The position numbers and the translations under genes were made by a program. Shown here one piece after another: positions 27,954-36,131 of a DNA stretch of 56,023 nt (its first letter is position 1; each line of letters opens with the position of its first letter). This DNA is from Azonexaceae bacterium (GTDB lineage: Bacteria; Pseudomonadota; Gammaproteobacteria; Burkholderiales; Rhodocyclaceae), in assembly GCA_009469675.1 (NCBI GenBank), contig SSSZ01000082.1, positions 1 through 56,023 on the forward strand. The letters are read 5' to 3'. A model generated the notes under the pieces. The model saw only the letters and a program-made list of their open reading frames with translations. It did no database searches and was not told the DNA's origin.

Positions 27954-29678
27954 TCAGGCGGTCAAGGGGCGGGCGTGGGTCTTGTCGTATTCGGCGAGGA
28001 GGCGGCGGTGCAGGTCGCAGCCTTGCAGGTCGAGGCCGGGGGAGGCCAGGCCGAAGAAGCGGACTTCGCCGTCGATGAGGTCGCTCGCCAGGTCCACGGT
28101 GGCGTCGCCGTAGAGGCCGACCAGGGCGGCTTCGTAGGCGTCCGGGTTGTCCAGGGCGAGCAGGGTTTCGATGCAGTCGTAGACCCGTCGGCGGCCGGCG
28201 TCGAGCTGCTTGAAGTGGCGCACCCAGGCACAGCCTTCCCGCACGGCGTCGGTGTCGCCGATGGCCAGGGCGAGCAGGGTCTTCAGTTCCCCCACCCGCA
28301 GGTCGGCCCACAGGGAGCCGGGGTCCGGCGCCAGCCCGATCAAGGCGGCCACCGGGCGTTCGTCGGCGAGGTTATGGTCGTTGAGGGCGTCGAGCAGTTC
28401 GCCGCATTCGTCGTCGTCGAGTTCGGCAAGGTGCAGGATGGCCGGGCGGACGAGGTTGCCGACGCTGTTGTTCTCCCATTCCAGGTCGTCCACCGGGTAG
28501 ATTTCCGACATTCCCGGCACCAGGATGCGGCAGGCGTAGACCCCCAGGTGCTCGAAATCGGCGACGTAGATGTCGTGGCCGTCGGCGTGGATGCGGCGGC
28601 ACAGCCAGGCGTAGTCGTCGGCGGTGGTAGTGCTGAAATTCCAGTCGTGGAAGGCGAAATCCGGCGCCTCGCCGAGGAAATCCCAGGCGACGATGCCGCT
28701 GGAATCGACAAAGTGGATTTCGATATTGGGGGCGCTGGCCACCTCGTCGCGGTCGAAGCCGGGGGGTGGAAACCCGTCCAGGGCTTCCAGGGCGCGGCCC
28801 TGCAGCAGTTCGGTCAAGGCCCTTTCGAGGGCGATCTCGCGGCGCGGATGGGCGCCGAAGCTGGCGAAGACGCCCTGATCGTTCGGGTTGAGCAGGGTGA
28901 CGCACATCACCGGATACTGGCCGCCCAGGGAGGCGTCCTTGACCAGGACGCCGAAGCCGGCCGCCCGCAGCCCGGCAATGCCGGCGGCGATGCCCGGGGT
29001 GCGGGCGACGATCTCTGCCGGCACGTCGGGCAGGCAGAGACCCTCGGCGATGACCTTGAACTTGACGTGCCGTTCGAGGATTTCCGCCAGCGCCTGGGCG
29101 CGGGCCTCGGCCCGGGTATTGCCGGCCGCCATGCCGTTGCTGACGTAAAGGTTGCTGATGATATTGACCGGAAAGAAGACCTCGGCCCCGTCCCGCTCCC
29201 GTACGTAAGGAATGGCGCAGATGCCGCGTCCGCCGTTGCCGGAATTCATATCGACCAGGGCGGCGGCCGGGATACTGCCTTGCGGGTTGTAGAAGGCCTG
29301 CAGCTCGGGCGTCAGCAGATCCGCCGGCCAGCCGCCATCGGCCAGGGGAAACCAGCGCTCCCGCGGGTAATGGGCGAAATCCCGGTGGGCGATGTCGTTG
29401 CCCAGGTAGTAGTGGTTCCAGAAGTAGTTGCAGGACAGCCGCTCGAAGAATTCCCCCAGGGCGCTGGCCTGGGCGGCGAGCTTGGAAGCCCCCTTGCCGT
29501 TGGTGAACAGGAGGGGGCAGTCCCGGTTGCGGACGTGGACCGACCACACGCTGTCGACCGGGTTGAGCCAGGAGCATTCCTCGATCGCCAGGCCGCGGGC
29601 CGCGAGCTTGGCCTGCATGGCGGAAATCGAGTGTTCGAGGGAGGCATCCTTGCCCGCAATGAAGTGTTCGGTTGGCAT
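27954..29678 (-). CDS. ycaO: YcaO protein (RimO accessory factor type)
   Basis: The 574-residue protein closely resembles E. coli YcaO in length and in N-terminal sequence (FIAGKDASLEHSI, SWLNPVDSVWSVHVRN, LLFTNGKGASKLAAQASALG). YcaO enzymes activate amide carbonyls with ATP; this stand-alone type is linked to beta-methylthiolation of ribosomal protein S12 by RimO. Further family stretches are EFFERLSCNYFWN, the acidic Mg/ATP region ARAQALAEILERHVKF, and a TPR-like C-terminal part (about 430-570). No precursor peptide or peptide-modification gene lies nearby, so a natural-product role is unlikely. The ATG at 29678 (MPTEHFIAGKD) matches E. coli better than the longer frame. Confidence 0.92.
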   Translation of the reverse strand: MPTEHFIAGKDASLEHSISAMQAKLAARGLAIEECSWLNPVDSVWSVHVRNRDCPLLFTNGKGASKLAAQASALGEFFERLSCNYFWNHYYLGNDIAHRDFAHYPRERWFPLADGGWPADLLTPELQAFYNPQGSIPAAALVDMNSGNGGRGICAIPYVRERDGAEVFFPVNIISNLYVSNGMAAGNTRAEARAQALAEILERHVKFKVIAEGLCLPDVPAEIVARTPGIAAGIAGLRAAGFGVLVKDASLGGQYPVMCVTLLNPNDQGVFASFGAHPRREIALERALTELLQGRALEALDGFPPPGFDRDEVASAPNIEIHFVDSSGIVAWDFLGEAPDFAFHDWNFSTTTADDYAWLCRRIHADGHDIYVADFEHLGVYACRILVPGMSEIYPVDDLEWENNSVGNLVRPAILHLAELDDDECGELLDALNDHNLADERPVAALIGLAPDPGSLWADLRVGELKTLLALAIGDTDAVREGCAWVRHFKQLDAGRRRVYDCIETLLALDNPDAYEAALVGLYGDATVDLASDLIDGEVRFFGLASPGLDLQGCDLHRRLLAEYDKTHARPLTA

Positions 29679-29801
29679 CGGGCGTCCTGGCGAAGAGATA
29701 AGGCGCGCAGTGTACGCCATGGCGGGGCGGGCGCCGATTAATATTCGCTGGCGGCGGGGACTCGGCCCGGGCTCGAAGGTGCTCGACCGCCACCCCTCCT
29801 G

Positions 29802-31460
29802 CTAAGCCGCCCCCTCCCGGGCCCGCTTGGCTTCCTCCAGCAGGTAGCGCTGGTAGTCCTCCAGGTCGCCGTCGAAGGGGGCGATGCCGCCGCGGGAGAC
29901 GAGCCAGAACTCGTCGCAGACGGCCCGCAGCAGGGCGCGGTCGTGGCTGACCAGCATGACCGTGCCTTCGAATTCGTTGAGGGCGACGCCCAGGGCTTCG
30001 CGGGTGGCGAGGTCGAGGTGGTTGGTGGGTTCGTCGAGGAGCAGGAGGTTGGGGCGCTGCCAGACCAGCATGCACAGCACCAGGCGGGCTTTTTCGCCGC
30101 CGCTCATGGTGCCGACGGCCTGCTTGACCATGTCGCCGCTGAAGTTGAAGGTGCCGAGGAAGGTGCGCAGATCCTGCTCGCGGCCCGCCACCTTGCCGCT
30201 GCGGCCGGCGGCGATGGTTTCCTTGGCGAGGCGGAGCATGTGTTCCAGCGGCGTGTCCTGGGGCCGCAGGACGTCGAGTTCCTGCTGGGCGAAGTAGCCG
30301 ATGTTGAGGCCCTTGCCCTCGGTGACCTCGCCGCTGATCGGCGCCAGGGCCCGGGCGATGGTCTTGACCAGGGTCGATTTGCCCTGGCCGTTGGCGCCCA
30401 GGATGCCGATGCGCTGGCCGGCCATCACCGAGCGGTTGATGCCGCGGACGATCACCGTCGGCGGGGTGCCCATGGGGGATTCCTCGCTTGGCGGGTAGCC
30501 GATGGCGGTATCGACCATCGACAGCATGGGGTTGGGCAGGTTGAGGGGTTCCTGGAATTCGAAGCTGAATTCGGCGTCGGCCAGCACCGGGGCGATCTTT
30601 TCCATGCGCTCCAGGGCCTTGACCCGGCTCTGGGCCTGCTTGGCCTTGCTGGCCTTCGCCTTGAAGCGGTTGATGAAGGACTGCAGGTGGGCGATCTTGT
30701 CGGCCTGGCGGGCCATGGCGGCCTGCTGCAGCGCCATCTGCTCGGCCCGCATGTCCTCGAACTTGCTGTAGTTGCCGCCGTAGCGCAGGAGCTTGGCGTT
30801 GTCGATGTGCAGCGTCACCTGGGTGATGGCATCGAGGAATTCCCGGTCGTGGCTGATGACGATGAGGGTGCCGGCGTAGCGCTTGAGCCAGGCTTCGAGC
30901 CAGACCAGGGCGTCGAGGTCGAGGTGGTTGGTGGGTTCGTCGAGGAGCAGGAGGTCGGAGGGGCACATCAGGGCGCGGGCCAGTTGCAGGCGCATGCGCC
31001 AGCCGCCGGAGAAGCTGTCCACCGGCTTGTAGAGTTCATCCACCTTGAAGCCGAGGCCGAGGATGAGGGCCTGGGCGCGGGCTTCGGCGTCATGGGCGCC
31101 GGCGTCGTGCAGGGCGATATAGGCCTCGGCCATGCGCATGCCGTCCTCGCTGGCCTCGGCGGCGTCCACCTCCTTCTGGGCGGCCAGCAGGGCGGTGTCG
31201 CCCTCGACGACGAAGTCGGTGGCGCTCTGCCCGGTCTCCGGCATGTCCTGGGCTACCTGGGCGCGGCGCCAGTGGGCGGGAATGGCGTAGTCGCCGCCGT
31301 CCTCGTGCAGGTTGCCGTTGAAGAGGGCGAAGAGGGTCGATTTGCCGGCGCCGTTGCGGCCCACCAGGCCGACCTTCTCGCCCGGATTGAGGGTGACCGA
31401 GGCCTGGTCGAGGAGGATTTTGGCGCCGCGGCGCAGGGTGACGTTCTTGAGGGTAATCAT
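29802..31460 (-). CDS. yheS: ABC-F ATPase, YheS-like, without C-terminal extension
   Basis: ABC-F proteins are soluble twin ATPases that act on ribosomes. The 552-residue sequence has two ABC domains with Walker A GLVGRNGAGKST and GILGANGQGKST, signatures SFSGGWRMRLQLARA and MSGGEKARLVLCML, and two LLLLDEPTNHLDL Walker B motifs, joined by a charged linker with AKASKAKQAQSRVKALERME. It follows E. coli YheS closely, but YheS has about 85 more residues in a charged C-terminal coiled coil, which is absent here (end ...LEEAKRAREGAA). It lies downstream of a hypothetical gene, with repeat copy C and a hairpin in between. Confidence 0.9.
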   Translation of the reverse strand: MITLKNVTLRRGAKILLDQASVTLNPGEKVGLVGRNGAGKSTLFALFNGNLHEDGGDYAIPAHWRRAQVAQDMPETGQSATDFVVEGDTALLAAQKEVDAAEASEDGMRMAEAYIALHDAGAHDAEARAQALILGLGFKVDELYKPVDSFSGGWRMRLQLARALMCPSDLLLLDEPTNHLDLDALVWLEAWLKRYAGTLIVISHDREFLDAITQVTLHIDNAKLLRYGGNYSKFEDMRAEQMALQQAAMARQADKIAHLQSFINRFKAKASKAKQAQSRVKALERMEKIAPVLADAEFSFEFQEPLNLPNPMLSMVDTAIGYPPSEESPMGTPPTVIVRGINRSVMAGQRIGILGANGQGKSTLVKTIARALAPISGEVTEGKGLNIGYFAQQELDVLRPQDTPLEHMLRLAKETIAAGRSGKVAGREQDLRTFLGTFNFSGDMVKQAVGTMSGGEKARLVLCMLVWQRPNLLLLDEPTNHLDLATREALGVALNEFEGTVMLVSHDRALLRAVCDEFWLVSRGGIAPFDGDLEDYQRYLLEEAKRAREGAA

Positions 31461-31514
31461 GGTGCGAATCGGCAGCAGGCGCGGCGGGCGCCTACCGCGG
31501 CAGAGGGGAATCGG

Positions 31515-31619
31515 TCATACCCGGCCGCCGACATAGCGGGACGCGAAGACGAGCCGAAGACAGTGGCGCAGCACGGCAAGGTGAAGTCGACAAGGTATCG
31601 GTTGGACAGCGAAGGGATG
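31515..31619 (-). repeat. Dispersed ~100-bp 3' element, copy C
   Basis: Read on the reverse strand, this matches copies A (14628-14732) and B (44211-44315), best over GTCTTCGGCTCGTCTTCGCG and the final GGTATGA. It starts one base after the stop codon of the hypothetical gene at 31620-32108, in sense orientation. A hairpin (AGGCGC 31477-31482 / GCGCCT 31488-31493) follows before the yheS start. Confidence 0.8.
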
Positions 31620-32108
31620 TCAGTCCTTGCGGCGGCGGGCCGGCAGAGGTTTGCGCTGGCGCTGGCCAGGGCGCTTCTGGTCGCCTTCCGGCCTGGGCTT
31701 GGGCAGCAGCAGGTTTTTGCCCCTGCCCTGGGCGGCGGCCCGGTGGGCGGCGACGGCGGCAGCCAGCAGTTCGGCCGCCAGGACGACGGGGGGGTGATCG
31801 CCTGGGGACGGGTGGGCGACCAAGCGCTCGCGGATGCGGAACAGACGTTCGGCAGCGTCGGCCTTGCGGGGCAGGTCGGCGACCAGGGCCTGGGCGGCCG
31901 GGGCCAGGGTCAGCCCGCCGTCGGCCTCGACCACCAGGCCGTGCCGGGAAAGCCGCTCGATGGCTTCGGCCAGCTTGGCTTCGGCGGGGAGGGCGCCCTG
32001 CAGCAGGTCGGCGGCGGCAACGAGCGCTGCCGGTTCGGCCGGCCGCCGCTTGGCGGCGAGGGCGATGGCGAGCAGAAGGAGGGCGTCAATGTCGTTAACG
32101 GGGTGCAT
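31620..32108 (-). CDS. Hypothetical protein with basic C-terminus
   Basis: The 162-residue protein starts MHPVNDIDALLLLAIALAAK and is largely alpha-helical and Ala/Leu-rich. Residues about 45-75 (KLAEAIERLSRHGLVVEADGGLTL) look like a winged-helix fragment. The C-terminal 30 residues are very basic (KRPGQRQRKPLPARRRKD), as in nucleic-acid-binding tails. I recognise no family. It is followed directly by repeat copy C and then yheS. It is separated from cysH by 170 bp with a strong hairpin. Confidence 0.7.
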   Translation of the reverse strand: MHPVNDIDALLLLAIALAAKRRPAEPAALVAAADLLQGALPAEAKLAEAIERLSRHGLVVEADGGLTLAPAAQALVADLPRKADAAERLFRIRERLVAHPSPGDHPPVVLAAELLAAAVAAHRAAAQGRGKNLLLPKPRPEGDQKRPGQRQRKPLPARRRKD

Positions 32109-32196
32109 CGGGGGCCTTGGGGGCGAAATCGGCAAGGCGTGGAGTGTACCCGTTTGCGGCGCACAGGGTTGGCAATTCCCGGGGGGCGAGCCAACC

Positions 32197-32217
32197 GGGC
32201 GCCGGGGTCCGGCGCCC
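32197..32217. other. Perfect GC hairpin behind cysH
   Basis: A 9-bp perfect stem, GGGCGCCGG (32197-32205) with CCGGCGCCC (32209-32217), has a 3-base loop. No T-run follows on either strand. It lies about 60 bp past the cysH stop and may slow or end transcription or protect the 3' end. Confidence 0.5.
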
Positions 32218-32278
32218 CGCCGGATGGTCCGCCGCTTTTCCCGGCCTTGAGGAATTCCGCCCGACCGGGCGCCGCCCC

Positions 32279-32998
32279 TCAGGCTTTGACGTGCAGCCCG
32301 CACTCCTTGGATTCGGGTGCTTCCCACCACCAGCGGCCGGAGCGGATGTCTTCTCCGGGGGTCACGGCGCGGGTGCAGGGGGCGCAGCCGATGCTCGGGT
32401 AGAACTTGTCGTGGAGCGCGTTGTAGGGCACGTTGTGGTGCTTGATGTAGGCCCAGACTTCCTTTTCGCTCCAGTCGGCCAGGGGGTTGAATTTTTCCAG
32501 CCCGTTGCCGGCGTCGAATTCCTGTACCGGCAGGCCGACCCGGGTGGCGGCCTGTTGCGCCCGCAGGCCGGTGATCCAGGCCTGCTTGCCGGCCAGGGCG
32601 CGGCGCAGCGGCTCGACCTTGCGCACCTGGCAACAGCCTTTGCGCAATTCGACGGAATCGTAGAAGGCGTTGATGCCGTTGGCCCGGACGAAGTTCTCGA
32701 CGCCTGCGCTCTGGGGGAAGTAGACCTTGAGCTTCAGGTCGTAGTGTTTTTGCACCGCCGCCATCAGGTCGTAGGTTTCGAGGGGGAGCCGTCCGGTATC
32801 GAGGCTGAAGATTTCGATGGGCAGGCCGGCCTTGACGATGAGGTCGGTGAGGACCATGTCTTCGGCCCCCAGGCTGTTGGCGAAGGCGGCGGGAGCCCAC
32901 TCGCCGGCGATGCGGGCGAGCAGCGCCCGGGCTTGTTCGGACTTGGCGGCAACGGCCGCGACGAGGTCGGGCGTCAACTTGAGAAGGTTGGGAGTCAT
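32279..32998 (-). CDS. cysH: Adenosine 5'-phosphosulfate reductase
   Basis: CysH reduces activated sulfate to sulfite with thioredoxin. The 239-residue protein has the PP-loop-like N-terminal half (FANSLGAEDMVLTDLI, SLDTGRLPLETYDL), ELRKGCCQVRKVEPL with adjacent Cys at 122-123, CAPC at 205-208 and the catalytic KECGLH near the C-terminus (Cys 233). The CC...CxxC set binds a [4Fe-4S] cluster and marks enzymes that use APS rather than PAPS, which agrees with the lack of cysC here. It is the last gene of tauE-cysI-DUF934-cysH, 17 bp after DUF934. Confidence 0.96.
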   Translation of the reverse strand: MTPNLLKLTPDLVAAVAAKSEQARALLARIAGEWAPAAFANSLGAEDMVLTDLIVKAGLPIEIFSLDTGRLPLETYDLMAAVQKHYDLKLKVYFPQSAGVENFVRANGINAFYDSVELRKGCCQVRKVEPLRRALAGKQAWITGLRAQQAATRVGLPVQEFDAGNGLEKFNPLADWSEKEVWAYIKHHNVPYNALHDKFYPSIGCAPCTRAVTPGEDIRSGRWWWEAPESKECGLHVKA

Positions 32999-33015
32999 GG
33001 CGTACGGCGGTCTGG

Positions 33016-33528
33016 TCAGGCGGCGCGGCGGCGGAAGAAGGGCAGGGGCTGGTCGGTGGCGGCCTGGTAGCGTTCGCTGAACGGGGCGAAGCCTTTTTCC
33101 AGGGCGTAGGCGGGGTTCTTGTCGGCGTGCAAGGCGAAGGCGTCGAAGCCGACCCGGGCCATGAAGAAGAGCTGGTCGTGGAGCACGTCGCCCACCGCCC
33201 GCACTTCGCCCCGGTAGCCGTGGCGCTGGCGCAGGAGGCTGGCGGTGGAATAGCCGCGGCCATTGACGAACTTGGGGAAGTTGACCGCCACCACGGCAAA
33301 GTGGGCCAGATCGGCGGCCACGTCTTCGACCCGGTCGTCGTCCTGCAGGAAGAGGCCGGCGGCCGCGCCGCGGGCCAGGATTTCGTCCTTGCGGGCGCGC
33401 CAGACGGGCAGGGGGAAGAGCACGGGGCCGGCGGGCAGGGCCACGGATTCGGGGGTCTCGCCCTCGGCCAGGGCGAGGGTGGTCCAGGCGTCGTCGACGA
33501 CGGCGCCGTTCTTGATGAGGTGGGCCAT
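33016..33528 (-). CDS. DUF934 protein of the sulfite reductase operon
   Basis: The 170-residue soluble protein belongs to DUF934, a family almost always found between cysI and cysH in proteobacteria, with no proven activity. Family stretches are VNFPKFVNGRGYSTASLLRQR, GEVRAVGDVLHDQLFFMARVGFDAF and the C-terminal FSERYQAATDQPLPFF. Its start overlaps the cysI stop by one base (TGATG), so it is probably translated with CysI in fixed ratio. A helper role for CysI maturation or electron supply is inferred from context. Confidence 0.92.
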   Translation of the reverse strand: MAHLIKNGAVVDDAWTTLALAEGETPESVALPAGPVLFPLPVWRARKDEILARGAAAGLFLQDDDRVEDVAADLAHFAVVAVNFPKFVNGRGYSTASLLRQRHGYRGEVRAVGDVLHDQLFFMARVGFDAFALHADKNPAYALEKGFAPFSERYQAATDQPLPFFRRRAA

Positions 33529-35219
33529 CAGGCGACCTTCCTTTCGGATTGCTTGGCCTTGCCGTGGGCGCGGCCTTCATAGACGCGGTTCTTGAAGGGA
33601 TCGACGCCGATGCGGTCGAGGGTGTCGAGGAAACGCTCGTCCAGGTGGCGGTGTTCGAGGTACACCTTGATGATTTTTTCCACCACGTCGGGCATTTCTT
33701 CGGCCGAAAACGAGGGGCCGATGACCTTGCCAAGCTGGGCGTCGTTGCCCTGGCGGCCGCCCAGGGTGACCTGGTAGAACTCGGCCTCGTTCTTGTCCAC
33801 CCCGAGGACGCCGATGTGGCCGACGTGGTGGTGGCCGCAGGCGTTCATGCAGCCCGAGATGTTGAGGTCGATTTCGCCGATGTCGAAAACGTAGTCGAGG
33901 TCGTCGAAGCGGGCCTGGATGGCGTTGGCGATGGGGATCGACTTGGCGTTGGCGAGGTCGCAGAAGTCGCCGCCGGGGCAGCAGATGATGCCGGTGAGCA
34001 AGCCGATGTTGGGGGTGGTCAGACCCATTGCCCGGGCCGCCTGCCAGACGGCGTGGAGGTCGGACTTGCGGACGTCGGAAAGGATGACGTTTTGCTCGTG
34101 GGAAACCCGCAGTTCGCCGAAGCTGTAGCGGTCGGCCAGATCGGCGATGAGGTCCATCTGGTCGGCGCTGATGTCGCCGGGGGCCTGGCCGTGTTTCTTG
34201 AGGGACAGGGTGAGGGCGGCGTAGCCCGGCACCCGGTGGGCGTGGACGCAGCGTTCGGCCCAGCGGGCGAAGGCCTTGTCGTCGTGCTTGTGCTGCTCGA
34301 AGGAAAAATCGTCGGCCGGCAGGTGGGCGTAGTCGGGGGCGGTGAAATGGGCGGCGACGCGGTCCAGTTCAGCCTGGGTGAGGGTGGCCGGGCCGTCCTT
34401 GAGGTGGACCCATTCGGCTTCGACCTGGCGGGTGAATTCCTCGATGCCCAGGGACTGCACGAGAATCTTGATGCGCGCCTTGAAGGGGTTGTCGCGGCGG
34501 CCGTAGCGGTTATAGACCCGGAGAATGGCTTCGCAATAGGTGAGGATGTGCTGCCAGGGCAGGTATTCCCGCACCACCTGGCCGCGGATCGGGGTGCGGC
34601 CGAGGCCGCCGCCGACGATGACGCGAAAGCCCGTTTCGCCTTCGCCTTCGACCAGATGCAGGCCGATGTCGTGAAACCACGTGACGGCGCGGTCCTGCCG
34701 CGTGCCGGAGATGGCGATCTTGAACTTGCGCGGCAAAAAGGCGAATTCCGGGTGGAAGGTGCTCCACTGGCGGAGGATTTCGGCCAGGGGCCGGGGGTCG
34801 ATCACCTCGTCGGCGGCGACGCCGGCGAACTGGTCGGTGGTGATGTTGCGGATGCAGTTGCCCGACGTCTGGATCGAATGCAGGTCCACCGCGGCCAGGT
34901 GGGCGAGGATGTCGGGGGTGTCCTCGATCTTCGGCCAGTTGAACTGCATGTTGTGGCGGGTCGTGAAGTGGCCGTAGCCCCGGTCGTAGGTGCGGGCGAC
35001 GTAGGCCAGCCGGCGTAGCTGCTCGCTGCGCAGGAGGCCGTAGGGCACGGCGACGCGCAGCATGGGGGCGTGGCGCTGGATGTAGAGGCCGTTTTGCAGG
35101 CGCAGGGGGCGGAATTCGTCGTTGGACAATTCCCCGGCCTGCCAGCGGCGGACCTGGTCTCTGTATTGGGCGACGCGCTCTTGCAGGAACTGGCGGTCGA
35201 TGTTGTCGTAGCGATACAT
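33528..35219 (-). CDS. cysI: Sulfite reductase hemoprotein subunit (nitrite/sulfite reductase family)
   Basis: CysI reduces sulfite to sulfide with siroheme and a [4Fe-4S] cluster. The 563-residue protein has the duplicated ferredoxin-like/siroheme fold: RGYGHFTTRHNMQFNWP and SIQTSGNCIRNITTDQFAG in the first half, and the cluster cysteines in TGIICCPGGDFCDLANAKS and LNISGCMNACGHHHVGHIG in the second. No flavoprotein CysJ gene is present, so electrons probably come from ferredoxin or another reductase. The gene starts 23 bp after tauE and overlaps DUF934. Nitrite reductase activity cannot be excluded by sequence, but the cys context makes sulfite the likely substrate. Confidence 0.94.
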   Translation of the reverse strand: MYRYDNIDRQFLQERVAQYRDQVRRWQAGELSNDEFRPLRLQNGLYIQRHAPMLRVAVPYGLLRSEQLRRLAYVARTYDRGYGHFTTRHNMQFNWPKIEDTPDILAHLAAVDLHSIQTSGNCIRNITTDQFAGVAADEVIDPRPLAEILRQWSTFHPEFAFLPRKFKIAISGTRQDRAVTWFHDIGLHLVEGEGETGFRVIVGGGLGRTPIRGQVVREYLPWQHILTYCEAILRVYNRYGRRDNPFKARIKILVQSLGIEEFTRQVEAEWVHLKDGPATLTQAELDRVAAHFTAPDYAHLPADDFSFEQHKHDDKAFARWAERCVHAHRVPGYAALTLSLKKHGQAPGDISADQMDLIADLADRYSFGELRVSHEQNVILSDVRKSDLHAVWQAARAMGLTTPNIGLLTGIICCPGGDFCDLANAKSIPIANAIQARFDDLDYVFDIGEIDLNISGCMNACGHHHVGHIGVLGVDKNEAEFYQVTLGGRQGNDAQLGKVIGPSFSAEEMPDVVEKIIKVYLEHRHLDERFLDTLDRIGVDPFKNRVYEGRAHGKAKQSERKVA

Positions 35220-35242
35220 AAAAACTCCGAAGTTTAATTCGG

Positions 35243-36019
35243 TCAGGCGACGATCAGCTTGCCGCCGATCAAGATCAGCATGGAAGCCAGCAGGCGGCGC
35301 AGGACATGCTCGGGCACCTTGGCGGAAACGTGGGTGCCGAGCCAGATGCCGGGCAGGGAGCCGAGCAGCAGGCTACTGAGCAAGGCCCAGTCGACGCCGC
35401 CCAGCATCCAGTGGCCGAGGCCGGCGACCAGGGTGAGGGGGACGGCGTGGGCCACATCCGATCCGACAATCTTTACCGGCGAAAGTTTGGGGTAGAGGAA
35501 GTACAGCGCGGCGACGCCGAGGGCGCCGGCCCCCACCGAGGAAACGGTGACAAGCACGCCGAGGACGGCCCCGACGACGACGGTGATCTTGCCCAGGCAG
35601 CACTGGCGCAGACGGGAATCGTCGTGGGCGGCGGCGTAATCCCGCAGGCGGCGGCCGAAAAGGATGGCCGTGGCGGTGAGGAGCAGGGCGAAGCCCAGGC
35701 CGGTGGAAATGATGGCGCCGATGGCGTTGCTGCCCTTGGGCAATTGCGCCAGCACCCAGATGGTGACGGCGGCGGCGGGGATGCTGCCCAGGGCCAGGCG
35801 GCCGGTGATGGCCCAGTCGATGTGGCCCTTCCGGCCGTGGGCGACGGTGCCGCCGGACTTGGTGAGGGCGGCGTAGAGCAGGTCGGTTCCCACGGCGGTG
35901 GCGGGATGGACGCCGAAGAGCAGCACCAGCAGAGGGGTCATGAGCGAACCGCCGCCCACGCCGGTGAGGCCGACGATGGCGCCGACGGCAAAGCCGGAAA
36001 CCGTGTAGAGAATATCCAT
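35243..36019 (-). CDS. TauE/SafE-family sulfite or sulfur-anion transporter
   Basis: The 258-residue inner-membrane protein has about eight hydrophobic helices and the TauE/SafE repeats: GLTGVGGGSLMTPLLVLLFG near the N-terminus and VTVSSVGAGALGVAALYFLYP in the second half. Members export sulfite, sulfoacetate or related anions, or work as uptake permeases. It is the first gene of the operon with cysI, DUF934 and cysH, so its likely job is to move a sulfur anion linked to assimilation, for example releasing toxic excess sulfite. The promoter region shared with divergent cysB is at 36020-36131. Confidence 0.9.
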   Translation of the reverse strand: MDILYTVSGFAVGAIVGLTGVGGGSLMTPLLVLLFGVHPATAVGTDLLYAALTKSGGTVAHGRKGHIDWAITGRLALGSIPAAAVTIWVLAQLPKGSNAIGAIISTGLGFALLLTATAILFGRRLRDYAAAHDDSRLRQCCLGKITVVVGAVLGVLVTVSSVGAGALGVAALYFLYPKLSPVKIVGSDVAHAVPLTLVAGLGHWMLGGVDWALLSSLLLGSLPGIWLGTHVSAKVPEHVLRRLLASMLILIGGKLIVA

Positions 36020-36131
36020 GACGCGCTCGATAGGGAACGGTGCGCATCCTAACAGGGGGTGGTTTGAAACAAAAAGAATATTGGGTTAGATTATTAGATG
36101 AATTGGTTATATATGGTATGGGAGAGCCGCC
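36020..36131. promoter_or_regulatory. Divergent tauE-cysI / cysB regulatory region
   Basis: This 112-bp divergent region is much AT-richer than the genes around it. It holds CAAAAAGAATA at 36070-36080, nearly identical to the site in front of cysD, then several TTAGAT/TTATAT pieces up to 36114. GGAGAG just before 36131 is the cysB ribosome-binding site. Control of both directions by CysB with O-acetylserine as inducer is likely from family knowledge; no footprint is visible in the sequence itself. Confidence 0.55.

Noticed and set aside
27954-29678. YcaO as part of a RiPP (thiazole/oxazole peptide) cluster
   Set aside because: The sequence is of the E. coli YcaO type and no precursor, dehydrogenase or protease gene is nearby.
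26796-29741. Open frame of about 980 codons on the + strand opposite trmA and ycaO
   Set aside because: Spans two unrelated conserved genes and their spacer, so it is a GC-bias artefact.
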